Shown: positions 14,434 to 21,365 of the stretch, one piece after another | Position numbering within the stretch: the first letter of the stretch is position 1 | Layout: each line of letters starts with the position of its first letter | NCBI GenBank assembly: GCA_934589705.1 | Contig: CAKTOH010000023.1 | Span: forward strand, 1-21,688 | Origin: an uncultured Oscillospiraceae bacterium | Lineage (GTDB): Bacteria; Bacillota; Clostridia; Oscillospirales; Oscillospiraceae | Direction: 5' to 3' | Length of the DNA: 21,688 nt | Position numbers and translations under genes: made by a program | The notes under the pieces: generated by a model | Told to the model about the DNA's origin: nothing | What the model saw: only the letters and a program-made list of their open reading frames with translations | Databases searched by the model: none

Positions 14434-16428
14434 ATGAAAAAGCACGATGATTTTGATATGGATGATCTGAATCTGGATATGGACGACACCCAGCCCGCAC
14501 CCAAGGAAAAGCCCTTTTCCTTCAACGACCTGGACTTAGGGCTGGACTTCGACCTGAGCTTCCTGGACGACATTGAGGATCCTGAGGAAACCAAGGAGCC
14601 CGCAAAGCCCGCCGCCCCCCAGGAGCCGGTCAAGCGTCCTGTCCAGACTGCCCCCACGGCTCCGGCTTCCCAGAATGTCCGGCGGCCTGCCCCGGCCTCC
14701 CGCCCGGCAGGTGCCCCCAATGCCCAGCGGCCTGGGGTCAGCTCCAATGCCCAGCGTCCCGCCGCCTCTGCCGGCGGCCAGCGCCCCGGCGGCGGTATGC
14801 CCCCCCATCCGGCAAACGCCCAGCGTGCCGGCGGCCAGCGTCCCACCGGAACCCCTGGTGCCCGGCCCGCACAGCGTCCGGCGGGCAGCCCCAACGCTCA
14901 GCGGCCTGCCGCCAGACGGCCTATGCCCGCCCAGGAGCCCCCCGTCAGCCAGAAGAAGAAATCCGGCCCCCGGCTGGGCGGCGTGATTTTCTACACCCTG
15001 TATTTCCTGTTCATTCTGGTGTTCTTCCTGGGCACCTTCATCGGCCTGAACTGGCTCCACGGCTGGCTCACCGACTTCGAGCTGGCGCAGCCCGCCCCCA
15101 AGGCGGAGCAGGTCTTCACCCAGCTGTTCACCAACCCTGACTGGGGTGCCCTGTATGAATCCGCCGGTGCCAAGGATTCCGCTTATGAGGGTAAGGATGC
15201 CTACGTCACCTACATGAAGAACAAGGTAGGCGATCAGAAGCTGACGTATCTGGAAACCTCCGCGGGCCTGTCCGGCGACAAGAAGTATGTGGTTCGCCTG
15301 GGCAGTGAAAAGGTTGCCTCCTTCACTCTGACGGACAAGAACAAGGCCACCGGCACCGACAAGCTGGAGGATCTGAAGAAAATTCCCGACTGGCAGCTGG
15401 GCTCTGTGGAGGTCTTCTTTGACCGGGCTGGCACCTACTATGTAGTCAAGCTGGACGGGCACACCGCCTTTATCAACGACGTTCCCCTGGACGACAACAC
15501 CATCATCCAGGTAGCCACCACCCGGGCGGAGGATTATCTGCCTGAGGGCACCACCGGGGCCAGCATGTGCACCCAGCAGGTGGACGGCCTGATGGCGCAG
15601 CCTGTAGTCACCATCTTCGACAAGAGCGGCGCTCAGATGGAAGTCACCTACGACGAGGCCACCCGAACCTTCACCGAGCGTCTGGAAAGCAACACCATGA
15701 ACGATGACCAGCGGGCCGCCGCCGTCAAAGCGGCAGAGACCTACTGCAACTGGATGCTGGCTGTGGACAACGACCGTGGCCATGCCGCCCAGATTTTCGA
15801 CCCCACCGGCGAGGCCTACAAGTCTCTGACCAGCATTACCAGAGAGAATCTGTGGGTTCAAAGCAACAACGGCTTCACCCTGGACAATATGAACGTCACG
15901 AATTTCGCCCTGTACAACGGGGATATCTTCTCCGTTCGGGTCACTCTGGACGTGAACGTCACCCGTACCGACGGCACCATCAAAACCTTCCCCTATGCCT
16001 CCAGCCTGTTCTTCCGGAAGAACGACGCCGGCAAGTGGATGTGCTTCAACTCCACCAACGTAAACGTGTCCCAGCCCGTAGGCCGGGTGCGCCTGACCTT
16101 CATGAACGGTGAGAACGAGGTCTACAGCCAGTTCTTCGGTACCGATGCCAAGGAGATCGTGACTCCCGTGGTGTCCACCCCCGAGGGTAAGGTCTTCACC
16201 GGCTGGGTCACCATCGACCAGGACGAAAACGGTGCCAAGGTCTATAACCTTCAGTTCCAGCCCGACGACGAGGGCAAGGTTTCCATCCCCGACGGCGTGA
16301 CCCTGAAGCCCATGACCCTGTATGCCCTGTTCCAGAACCCCGGCGAGCAGACCACCATCCCCTCAGCCTCCGCCGAAACCACCGGCGAAACCACCGGCGA
16401 AACCACTGCGGCAACGGAAGGAGCGTGA
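14434..16428 (+). CDS. One-pass membrane protein with Pro/Arg-rich cytoplasmic repeats, function unknown
   Basis: A 664-residue protein that I do not recognise as a named family. Residues 1-50 are Asp-rich (MDDLNLDMDD, LDLGLDFDLSFLDDIED). Residues ~52-172 are low complexity, rich in Pro, Ala, Arg and Gln, with repeated NAQRP, GGQRP and PAQRP units. A membrane helix lies at ~181-209. The outer part (~215-580) has strand-rich segments and an NTF2-like-looking stretch (YCNWMLAVDNDRGHAAQIFDP). Residues ~580-635 resemble an InlB/Listeria-Bacteroides beta-repeat (PEGKVFTGWVT ... KPMTLYALF). The tail is TTGETTGETT. AAGGGGGTG precedes the ATG, 15 bases after the glycosidase. Its place between glycosidase and PAP2 suggests an envelope scaffold or regulator, an inference only. 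Confidence 0.85.
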   Translation: MKKHDDFDMDDLNLDMDDTQPAPKEKPFSFNDLDLGLDFDLSFLDDIEDPEETKEPAKPAAPQEPVKRPVQTAPTAPASQNVRRPAPASRPAGAPNAQRPGVSSNAQRPAASAGGQRPGGGMPPHPANAQRAGGQRPTGTPGARPAQRPAGSPNAQRPAARRPMPAQEPPVSQKKKSGPRLGGVIFYTLYFLFILVFFLGTFIGLNWLHGWLTDFELAQPAPKAEQVFTQLFTNPDWGALYESAGAKDSAYEGKDAYVTYMKNKVGDQKLTYLETSAGLSGDKKYVVRLGSEKVASFTLTDKNKATGTDKLEDLKKIPDWQLGSVEVFFDRAGTYYVVKLDGHTAFINDVPLDDNTIIQVATTRAEDYLPEGTTGASMCTQQVDGLMAQPVVTIFDKSGAQMEVTYDEATRTFTERLESNTMNDDQRAAAVKAAETYCNWMLAVDNDRGHAAQIFDPTGEAYKSLTSITRENLWVQSNNGFTLDNMNVTNFALYNGDIFSVRVTLDVNVTRTDGTIKTFPYASSLFFRKNDAGKWMCFNSTNVNVSQPVGRVRLTFMNGENEVYSQFFGTDAKEIVTPVVSTPEGKVFTGWVTIDQDENGAKVYNLQFQPDDEGKVSIPDGVTLKPMTLYALFQNPGEQTTIPSASAETTGETTGETTAATEGA

Positions 16429-16431
16429 CCC

Positions 16432-17019
16432 ATGGCAGCCTTTCTGAATCAACTGGCCCTTTCCTTTGACCTGCCCATTCTGGACTGGATTCAGGCCAAT
16501 CTCCAGTCTCCCCTGATGGACAAGATCATGCCCATCATCACCCTCTTCGGCGAAGGAGGCGTGTTCTGGATTGCCTGGGCAGTGCTCATGCTGATTCTCC
16601 CCAAAACCCGAAAAATCGGGATTTCCATGCTCTTCGCCCTGATTCTTGGGCTTCTGGTGTGCAACATCACCCTGAAGCCCTTGGTTGCCCGGATACGGCC
16701 CTATAATTTACAGGCTCAGCTGGGCGTTACCATCAACCTGTTAATTAAGAAGCAGAGCGACTTCTCCTTCCCCTCCGGCCATACCATCGCCTCCTTTGAG
16801 GCAGCGGTGGTGCTGCTGAAATACAGCAAGAAAATGGGCATTCCGGCGCTGATCATTGCCATCGCCGTGTCCTTCTCCCGGCTGTATCTGTATGTGCACT
16901 ATCCCTCCGATGTGCTGGTTTCCATGGTGCTTGGTACGCTGTTTGCCTTCCTGGGCTGCGCCCTGGCAAATCTCATCAAGCTTCCCAGTGTGAAGAAGGG
17001 AAAATTCGAGCGGGGTTAA
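16432..17019 (+). CDS. PAP2 family phosphatase
   Basis: A 195-residue integral membrane phosphatase of the PAP2/PgpB type. The three acid-phosphatase motifs are present: K82-x6-RP (KPLVARIRP), PSGH at 114-117 with the catalytic His, and SR-x5-H-x3-D (SRLYLYVHYPSD, 149-160). Six hydrophobic helices are readable. Likely substrates are undecaprenyl pyrophosphate, phosphatidylglycerol phosphate or similar; motifs do not separate these. The stop of the previous gene lies 3 bases before its ATG and GGAAGGAG sits inside that gene, so it is the last member of the four-gene cluster. The context favours recycling of a polyprenyl carrier for the glycosyltransferase. The palindromic block at 17071-17182 probably ends the transcript. 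Confidence 0.94.
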   Translation: MAAFLNQLALSFDLPILDWIQANLQSPLMDKIMPIITLFGEGGVFWIAWAVLMLILPKTRKIGISMLFALILGLLVCNITLKPLVARIRPYNLQAQLGVTINLLIKKQSDFSFPSGHTIASFEAAVVLLKYSKKMGIPALIIAIAVSFSRLYLYVHYPSDVLVSMVLGTLFAFLGCALANLIKLPSVKKGKFERG

Positions 17020-17073
17020 AAAGCCGCCCGGCCAGACATCTTTCCCGCAAAAGGGAGCAAGAAACAATAAAGC

Positions 17074-17114
17074 TGTCATTGCGAACCAGTGCCGCAGCAC
17101 TGGTGTGGCAATCC
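17074..17114 (+). repeat. REP-like palindrome, orientation A
   Basis: TGTCATTGCGAA, then CCAGTGC/GCACTGG closed by CGCA, then TGTGGCAATCC. A full, well-conserved copy. Confidence 0.88.
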
Positions 17115-17133
17115 GTCCCCCTAGGGAGAAGCG

Positions 17134-17171
17134 GGTTCTCACGCCGGTGTGCGCACCGACTCGCAATGGCA
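17134..17171 (-). repeat. REP-like palindrome, diverged copy
   Basis: Inverted relative to 17074-17114. It has CACG-CCGGTG closed by TGCG, then CACCG and ACTCGCAATGGCA. The outer GGATTG end is degraded to GGTTCT, but the inner stem is kept. Confidence 0.7.
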
Positions 17172-17221
17172 GCTTCTTTTTAATTTGTTCGGAGTCGATC
17201 ATCGACCCCGGTCTATTCTCA

Positions 17222-17385
17222 TACTATTTCCTGATTAAAATCTTAATTTTAATCAGGAAGGCATCGCCCGAAGGCGCTGCCTGTTTTGTGATTTATAAGG
17301 AAAGAAATTACAAAACAAGTCTCATATGAACTCCATGCCCTTCAGGCAATTAAAATCTTTTATAGATTTTAATTGGAGTTCAGTA
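17222..17385 (-). repeat. Multi-hairpin dispersed element, copy 2
   Basis: A 164-bp element in inverted orientation to copy 1 at 3499-3664 and nearly identical. Differences fall mostly in loops (for example a shorter loop in the AT hairpin, TTCA to TTCG in the GC hairpin). It is flanked by TCA on both sides, like copy 1 despite the opposite orientation, which supports a 3-base duplication or target preference. The right-hand TCA is also the stop codon (TGA on the minus strand) of the DUF554 gene. Confidence 0.85.
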
Positions 17386-18099
17386 TCAGAGGAAGGCGGC
17401 AGCCACCGCCAGCACGATGGCAGGCAGCAGGTTGGCAACCTGTATCTTTTTACCCCAGAGCAGGTTGATGCCCACGCAGAAAATCAGCACCGAACCCACC
17501 AGGGAGAGATTGTTCAGCGCGGCCTCTGTCATCACAGGCCGCACAAGCCCCGCCAGGGCGGTGACGCTTCCTTGCAGGATTGCGACCGGAATTGCGGAGA
17601 ACGCCGCCCCAGGGCCCAGGGAGCAGCTCATAACCATAATGATGATGAAATCCAGCACCGCTTTGGTCGCAAGGATGGAATAGTCTCCCGTCAGGCCGTC
17701 CTGAATAGAACCCACAATTGCCATAGCCCCGATGCAGACCGTTAAGGAGGCGGTGACGAAGGCGTTCACAAAGCCCTTGTCCTTGGCATTGCCCGTCTTC
17801 TCCTTCAGCCACCGGCCGAAGCACTCGAAGGCTCCCTCCAGGTTCAGAAGCTCTCCGATGACCCCGCCGACGGTCAGGCACAGCACCAGCAGCATACTGC
17901 CGCCGCTGGAAATCGCCCCGTTTTCCAGGGTGAGCATTTTCTCCAACGCCCCGGCAATGCCGATCATCAGGGTGCTGACCCCGCAGCACTTGCTCAGGGT
18001 ATCCTGGACGTTTTCCTTCAAAAATCTGCCGAAGAGAATCCCGGCCAGGCCCCCGGCCACAATGGCTCCCGTGTTGATGATCGTTCCCAAGCCGTACAT
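17386..18099 (-). CDS. DUF554 family membrane protein
   Basis: A 237-residue hydrophobic protein of the DUF554 family (YdfK-like), with about seven membrane segments rich in Gly and Ala. Typical features are the N terminus GLGTIINTGAIVAGGLAGILFG, the KCCGVSTLMIGIAGALE and CLTVGGVIGELLNLEG segments, the central TASLTVCIGAMAIVGSIQDGLTGD, and the C-terminal NNLSLVGSVLIFCVGINLL. The family's function is not established; transport has been suggested. GAAGGA precedes the ATG, and a good promoter lies at 18132-18160. The 3' end abuts repeat copy 2, so the element touches but does not break the gene. It is transcribed alone, convergent to the envelope cluster. Confidence 0.93.
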   Translation of the reverse strand: MYGLGTIINTGAIVAGGLAGILFGRFLKENVQDTLSKCCGVSTLMIGIAGALEKMLTLENGAISSGGSMLLVLCLTVGGVIGELLNLEGAFECFGRWLKEKTGNAKDKGFVNAFVTASLTVCIGAMAIVGSIQDGLTGDYSILATKAVLDFIIIMVMSCSLGPGAAFSAIPVAILQGSVTALAGLVRPVMTEAALNNLSLVGSVLIFCVGINLLWGKKIQVANLLPAIVLAVAAAFL

Positions 18100-18131
18100 A
18101 TGCGTTCCTTCTCTCTTTTTCGATAGGAAGC

Positions 18132-18160
18132 ATCTTACTCCAATCGGTGAATTTTGTCAA
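18132..18160 (-). promoter_or_regulatory. Promoter of DUF554 gene
   Basis: On the minus strand, TTGACA (18155-18160) and TAAGAT (18132-18137) are spaced by 17 bases. The predicted start is about 25 bases ahead of the ATG. Confidence 0.75.
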
Positions 18161-18190
18161 TAGAAAGCCCATTATACACGGTCATTTCCA

Positions 18191-18259
18191 AAGCCTTCCC
18201 CTGGGGGAAGGTGGCTCGCGCGTCTCACGCAAGCGCGAGACGGATGAGGGCTAAGGCTT
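18191..18259. repeat. Palindromic repeat family 3
   Basis: A GC-rich element with outer arms AAGCCTT/AAGGCTT and two inner hairpins: CCTTCCCC-TG-GGGGAAGG and CGTCTC paired with GAGACG. From memory, very similar intergenic sequences are common in Oscillospirales genomes. Only one copy occurs in this window, so repetition cannot be shown here. Confidence 0.55.
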
Positions 18260-18297
18260 GACAATTTGCCGAGGCAGGGGAAACGGATTGTGACCGG

Positions 18298-18350
18298 AGG
18301 GAATCCCTGGAAGGGGCCACGCCAGCGTGCGCGCGGGTTCGCAATGACAT
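18298..18350 (-). repeat. REP-like palindrome, degenerate copy with insertion
   Basis: GGGAATCC and GCCACG are separated by about nine extra bases; then a CCAGCG/CGCGGG arm closed by TGCG, and TTCGCAATGACA. It points the same way as the copy 30 bases further on. Confidence 0.65.
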
Positions 18351-18380
18351 GCGTTGTACGATGATCTCCGGACGACCGGG

Positions 18381-18423
18381 GGATTGCCACACCAGTGACA
18401 TCGGTCACTGGTTCGCAATGACA
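18381..18423 (-). repeat. REP-like palindrome, orientation B
   Basis: GGATTGCCACA, then CCAGTGAC/GTCACTGG closed by ATCG, then TTCGCAATGACA. Same arm as the truncated copy at 1-27. Together with 18191-18350 it accounts for most of the non-genic DNA between DUF554 and the M56 gene. Confidence 0.88.
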
Positions 18424-18450
18424 CGGTTTTCGGAAGTCTGCAATAGAAGA

Positions 18451-18476
18451 AAGCCCCCGGCTTACGCCGGGGGCTT
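18451..18476 (-). terminator. Terminator of blaI-M56 operon
   Basis: AAGCCCCCGGC and GCCGGGGGCTT form a perfect 11-bp stem with a four-base loop, 5 bases after the M56 stop. The minus-strand tail is TCTTCT, only moderately U-rich. Confidence 0.75.
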
Positions 18477-18481
18477 CTGTT

Positions 18482-20902
18482 TTAGCTCACTCTTCCGAAG
18501 CCGGACAGGAAGCTTCCGTCTCTGGCGTCCAGAGCCATTAGCTCGCGAATGCCCAGCTCCTGACCGATGGAGTTGCCGTCGGAGAACTTGTAAATAACAA
18601 AGCCCTCCACCACCAGCACCGGCTTTTCCTGACGCTGCTCCAGATGAAGCCCGGTCAGATTCACGAAGCATTCCACGTCGGTGTAGCCCATTTCCTTGGT
18701 GCCAAGACCGAAGCCGTCCATGGTTCCGGCCTGCATCTCCCGCTTCACCGCCGAGATCAGTTCCGCCTGGGTCATAACACCCTCCCCAGTCAGCTGAGCC
18801 GGGTCGTAGTACACATCCGCCTGGAAGGAAACCGTGCCGTCGTCACTCAGGAAGCTCTCGCCCCAATACTCGGAGCCTTCCTGAGGGGGCTGGGTAGCAA
18901 TGGTGGTCTCTTCCGGCTCTCCATTGACCATAAGCGACATAAGATTCCGGTATTCCCCTTCCGAAATCTTCGTCAGGTCGAACCAGACGTCATAGACCTT
19001 CCGTTCGGCGATAAAGAAGGTGTGACACCGCTTCACTGTCTGGGGCTGGCCGGGTATCACGTCACTTTCCGCCTGGAGATCCCAGTCGCCGTAGAGGGAA
19101 CTGCCCGCCATTAAGATCAGGCTGGAATCCGAAACATCCGACACTCCGGCCTCTGCCAGCCAATCAAAATCCGCATAGGGGTTCTCCACAGAATCCGGAA
19201 TGTCATAGGTGTCAATTTGGCCGACAGTTTCCCCGTCCTTCACAAAGAGGATTGCGCGGTTCTTGCCGGACTTCAGGCTCACATTCTCCGGAAGCATTGC
19301 CAGATCAATGGGCACGGAGGAAGGAACGGCCAACGTGTCACTGCCAAAGCTGACGGTTCTCAGAATGGCACTCTCAACTTCCGGACTGACAGTATACCCG
19401 TTAAACCACACGTCATAAATCCGATTTTCCCACAGGTAGACATTGTGTCGATTCAAAAGGGTTTTGGGCTGACCCTCGGGCACGTCGCTGAAAAATTCCA
19501 CCGTGTAGCCGCTAGCCAGGGTTCCGCTGGCCATATAGCCCACATTCTCCATGCCCCACTCCGGGAACACCAGCTCCTCCAGCCAGTCCGCACCGGAGAT
19601 GTCACTTGGGATTTTGAAAGCCCGGACACCGCCGATGACCGTGTTTCCTTCCCGCAACTCCTCTTCATCTCGATCCTCGCTGGCTTCCAGTGTCATCTGG
19701 ACGCAGCCCTCCGGGAGGGTGTAATACAGATCCCAGATGCCGATGCTTGCCTCGCCAATGGTGCCAAATAGGGCGTTTTCCGAAAGCGTGACATAATCCA
19801 TGAAAATCCAGCCCCGGTCGGTGCGTCCCCAGCCGCCCCTCCTTTCCAGGATGGTAATGGCTGTGCCGGGCTCATAGCTGCCGACAACGGCACTGAGGGC
19901 ACTGGCTTCCGCTCGGATATTCAGGGGCTTTTCGGTCGTTACAACGGCACCCATGGGCGTGCTGTCCGACTTCTGAGGATTCAGGGCACAGACGGCCAGC
20001 ACCACCAGGCACAGCACCGCGCAGATTCCGCTGACCCAGACCTTGGGCCGCCGCCAGCGAGCCATATTCCGCACCCGACCCTTGGTCTCTCCCTCGCCGA
20101 AAGCCAGGGGCATACCGGCAATCAGCCGCTTGTGGGTGGCAAGGCGCAGAAGCGCCTGGGAATAATCCGCCCGGATGTCCTCCCCCAGGCAGTTGAGAAC
20201 CGCCTCGTCGCAGCTCATTTCCATGTCCTTCCCGCCCAGGAAGAAGGCCAGCCACACCAGGGGATTGAACCAGTGGACGCACAGAGCCAAATAGCCCAGC
20301 AGCTTCCACAGGGGATCGCCTCTGTGAATGTGCTGCCGCTCATGGGCGATGATAAAGTGGCGCTCCTCCTGGGGGGTGTCCCAGGGCAGATAGATTTTCG
20401 GAGACAGCACGCCCATGACAAAAGGTGTCCGGATTTTGTCGGAGAGAAGAATTTCTCCCCGATAGGGCACCGCCTCCCGAAGCTTTCGGCGAAGGACAAT
20501 GTACTGCACCAGGCTGCACCCTGCCAACGCCCCGCCAACCGTCAGCCAAACGGCGGCTGCCAGCGTCATCACCTGAGCGCCGGTTTCAGTTTTTACCGTC
20601 TCAGCAGGTTCCGGCCTCGCATCTTCCTGTCCGATCTCCCCCGAAGCCGGAATGACCGGCTCCACCGGCCGATAGGTGACGGTGCTCAGTCCCTGGGAAG
20701 TCGTCACAGGCAGGGGTTTCAGAACGGACAGGCCCGCGCTCAGGGAAATGGGGCACAGCAGCCGGAACAGAACCACCGCCCAAAGCATGTAGGAATAAAT
20801 TTTCGGAGCCCGTCTCAGAAGCAGCCGGGCCAGCAGCACCACAGCAATCACGATGCTGCCCGTCAGGCTCATATTGAGTACCCTTTCAAAAATCGCCGTC
20901 AT
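18482..20902 (-). CDS. M56 family metallopeptidase signal transducer (BlaR1-like) with SH3-like and duplicated outer domains
   Basis: An 806-residue membrane protein. Residues 1-~310 form the BlaR1/MecR1-type M56 peptidase with helices near 10-30, 37-55, 110-135, 200-222 and 290-307. The zinc site is HERQH (187-191) with a third ligand in the EMSCDEAVL segment (E228). Outside the membrane the usual penicillin-binding sensor is absent. Instead there is a bacterial SH3-like domain (~320-373: EKPLNIRAEASALSAVVGSYEPG ... GWGRTDRGWIFMDYV). Two related ~125-residue units follow (~395-518 and ~535-660), then a C-terminal region (~670-806). The frame is open further upstream, but the ATG at 20902 has GGAGG overlapping the blaI stop. 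It probably senses an envelope signal and inactivates the paired BlaI-type repressor by proteolysis. Confidence 0.9.
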   Translation of the reverse strand: MTAIFERVLNMSLTGSIVIAVVLLARLLLRRAPKIYSYMLWAVVLFRLLCPISLSAGLSVLKPLPVTTSQGLSTVTYRPVEPVIPASGEIGQEDARPEPAETVKTETGAQVMTLAAAVWLTVGGALAGCSLVQYIVLRRKLREAVPYRGEILLSDKIRTPFVMGVLSPKIYLPWDTPQEERHFIIAHERQHIHRGDPLWKLLGYLALCVHWFNPLVWLAFFLGGKDMEMSCDEAVLNCLGEDIRADYSQALLRLATHKRLIAGMPLAFGEGETKGRVRNMARWRRPKVWVSGICAVLCLVVLAVCALNPQKSDSTPMGAVVTTEKPLNIRAEASALSAVVGSYEPGTAITILERRGGWGRTDRGWIFMDYVTLSENALFGTIGEASIGIWDLYYTLPEGCVQMTLEASEDRDEEELREGNTVIGGVRAFKIPSDISGADWLEELVFPEWGMENVGYMASGTLASGYTVEFFSDVPEGQPKTLLNRHNVYLWENRIYDVWFNGYTVSPEVESAILRTVSFGSDTLAVPSSVPIDLAMLPENVSLKSGKNRAILFVKDGETVGQIDTYDIPDSVENPYADFDWLAEAGVSDVSDSSLILMAGSSLYGDWDLQAESDVIPGQPQTVKRCHTFFIAERKVYDVWFDLTKISEGEYRNLMSLMVNGEPEETTIATQPPQEGSEYWGESFLSDDGTVSFQADVYYDPAQLTGEGVMTQAELISAVKREMQAGTMDGFGLGTKEMGYTDVECFVNLTGLHLEQRQEKPVLVVEGFVIYKFSDGNSIGQELGIRELMALDARDGSFLSGFGRVS

Positions 20903-20906
20903 AACC

Positions 20907-21266
20907 CTACCTCCGCATGGAATCGATGAGCTTCTGGATCTCGTCGATTTCCCGGTCATCCAGCCTCTTCCGGCTGCCAAAGGCCGCCAGGAAGGCCGGC
21001 AGGGAGCCCTGGAAGGCATCCTGGACATACTGTTCGCTTTGCCGGGCATAGAACTCCTCCCGGCTGACCAGTGCCGTCACCGTGCCGCCCTGGTTCTGAA
21101 ACAGCCCCCGATCACACAGCCGCTTGAGCACCGTGTAGGTAGTCGTCCGCTTCCAGCGAAGCCGCTGCTCTGCCAGCTCTGCCAAAAGCCGGGAGGTCAG
21201 GGGTGCGTTTGCCCAGATAATGTCCGCAAAGATGGATTCGATTTCGCCTAAATGATAGTCTGCCAT
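20907..21266 (-). CDS. BlaI/MecI/CopY family transcriptional repressor
   Basis: A 119-residue winged-helix repressor. Residues ~1-70 contain the DNA-binding domain (LGEIESIFADIIWANAPLTSRLLAELAE, then the recognition part KRTTTYTVLKRLCDRGLF, the family hallmark). The C-terminal helices (SEQYVQDAF ... DDREIDEIQKLIDSM) are for dimerisation. AAAGGAGG precedes the ATG. It ends 4 bases before the M56 gene, the standard repressor-protease pairing in which the protease cuts the repressor. Dyads overlapping its own promoter suggest self-repression. No beta-lactamase or PBP gene lies nearby in this window, so the regulated targets are unknown. Confidence 0.94.
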   Translation of the reverse strand: MADYHLGEIESIFADIIWANAPLTSRLLAELAEQRLRWKRTTTYTVLKRLCDRGLFQNQGGTVTALVSREEFYARQSEQYVQDAFQGSLPAFLAAFGSRKRLDDREIDEIQKLIDSMRR

Positions 21267-21280
21267 TGGGATTCCTCCTT

Positions 21281-21323
21281 TGTCTATTTGTTGTAGACAA
21301 GTATATACTACATCAAGTAGACA
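21281..21323 (-). promoter_or_regulatory. Candidate operator array for the BlaI-type repressor
   Basis: Repeated half-sites lie across the -10 and start of the repressor promoter: TGTCTA (21281-21286), TAGACA (21294-21299) and TAGACA (21318-21323). There is also a TGTAG/CTACA dyad (21292-21296 and 21308-21312). BlaI/MecI operators are built from TACA/TGTA dyads, so these are good candidates for autoregulation. Confidence 0.65.
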
Positions 21324-21333
21324 GATTTGTCAA
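21305..21333 (-). promoter_or_regulatory. Promoter of blaI-M56 operon
   Basis: On the minus strand, TTGACA (21328-21333) and TAGTAT (21305-21310) are separated by 17 bases. Operator half-sites overlap the spacer, the -10 and the start region. Confidence 0.85.
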
Positions 21334-21336
21334 GGA

Positions 21337-21357
21337 CAATTTATTCACAGTTTCCTT
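21337..21357. repeat. Half-copy remnant of repeat family 2
   Basis: Matches the right arm of the family 2 copy at 4330-4350 (ATTTATTCA-AGTTTCCTT pattern) with about two mismatches. The other arm is missing. It lies just upstream of the blaI promoter. Confidence 0.45.
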
Positions 21358-21365
21358 GGGTTTAC

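Larger units (their letters stand above)
17071..17182. terminator. Large inverted REP pair with T-run
   Basis: Two inverted REP-like copies form one long palindrome. The outer arms AGCTGTCATTGCGA (17071-17084) and TCGCAATGGCAGCT (from 17161) pair with one G-T wobble. CTTTTT follows, which would give a U-tail for the PAP2 transcript. It is the only terminator-like structure after the envelope cluster. Confidence 0.6.

Noticed and set aside
12907..14445. 512-codon minus-strand open frame opposite the glycosyltransferase and glycosidase
   Set aside because: It spans two real genes and their junction on the other strand, with no recognisable motif. A shadow of biased codons.
14536..15861. 441-codon minus-strand open frame opposite the Pro/Arg-rich protein
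   Set aside because: Gly-rich product mirrored from the Pro/Ala repeats of the sense gene. The sense strand has the ribosome site, spacing and membrane helix.
17326..17745. 139-codon plus-strand frame starting inside element copy 2
   Set aside because: It begins in the repeat and continues antisense to DUF554. No homology-like features.
18482..20902. True beta-lactam sensor BlaR1
   Set aside because: The M56 domain and BlaI neighbour fit, but no SxxK/SxN/KTG-type penicillin-binding domain follows, so the specific name was not used.
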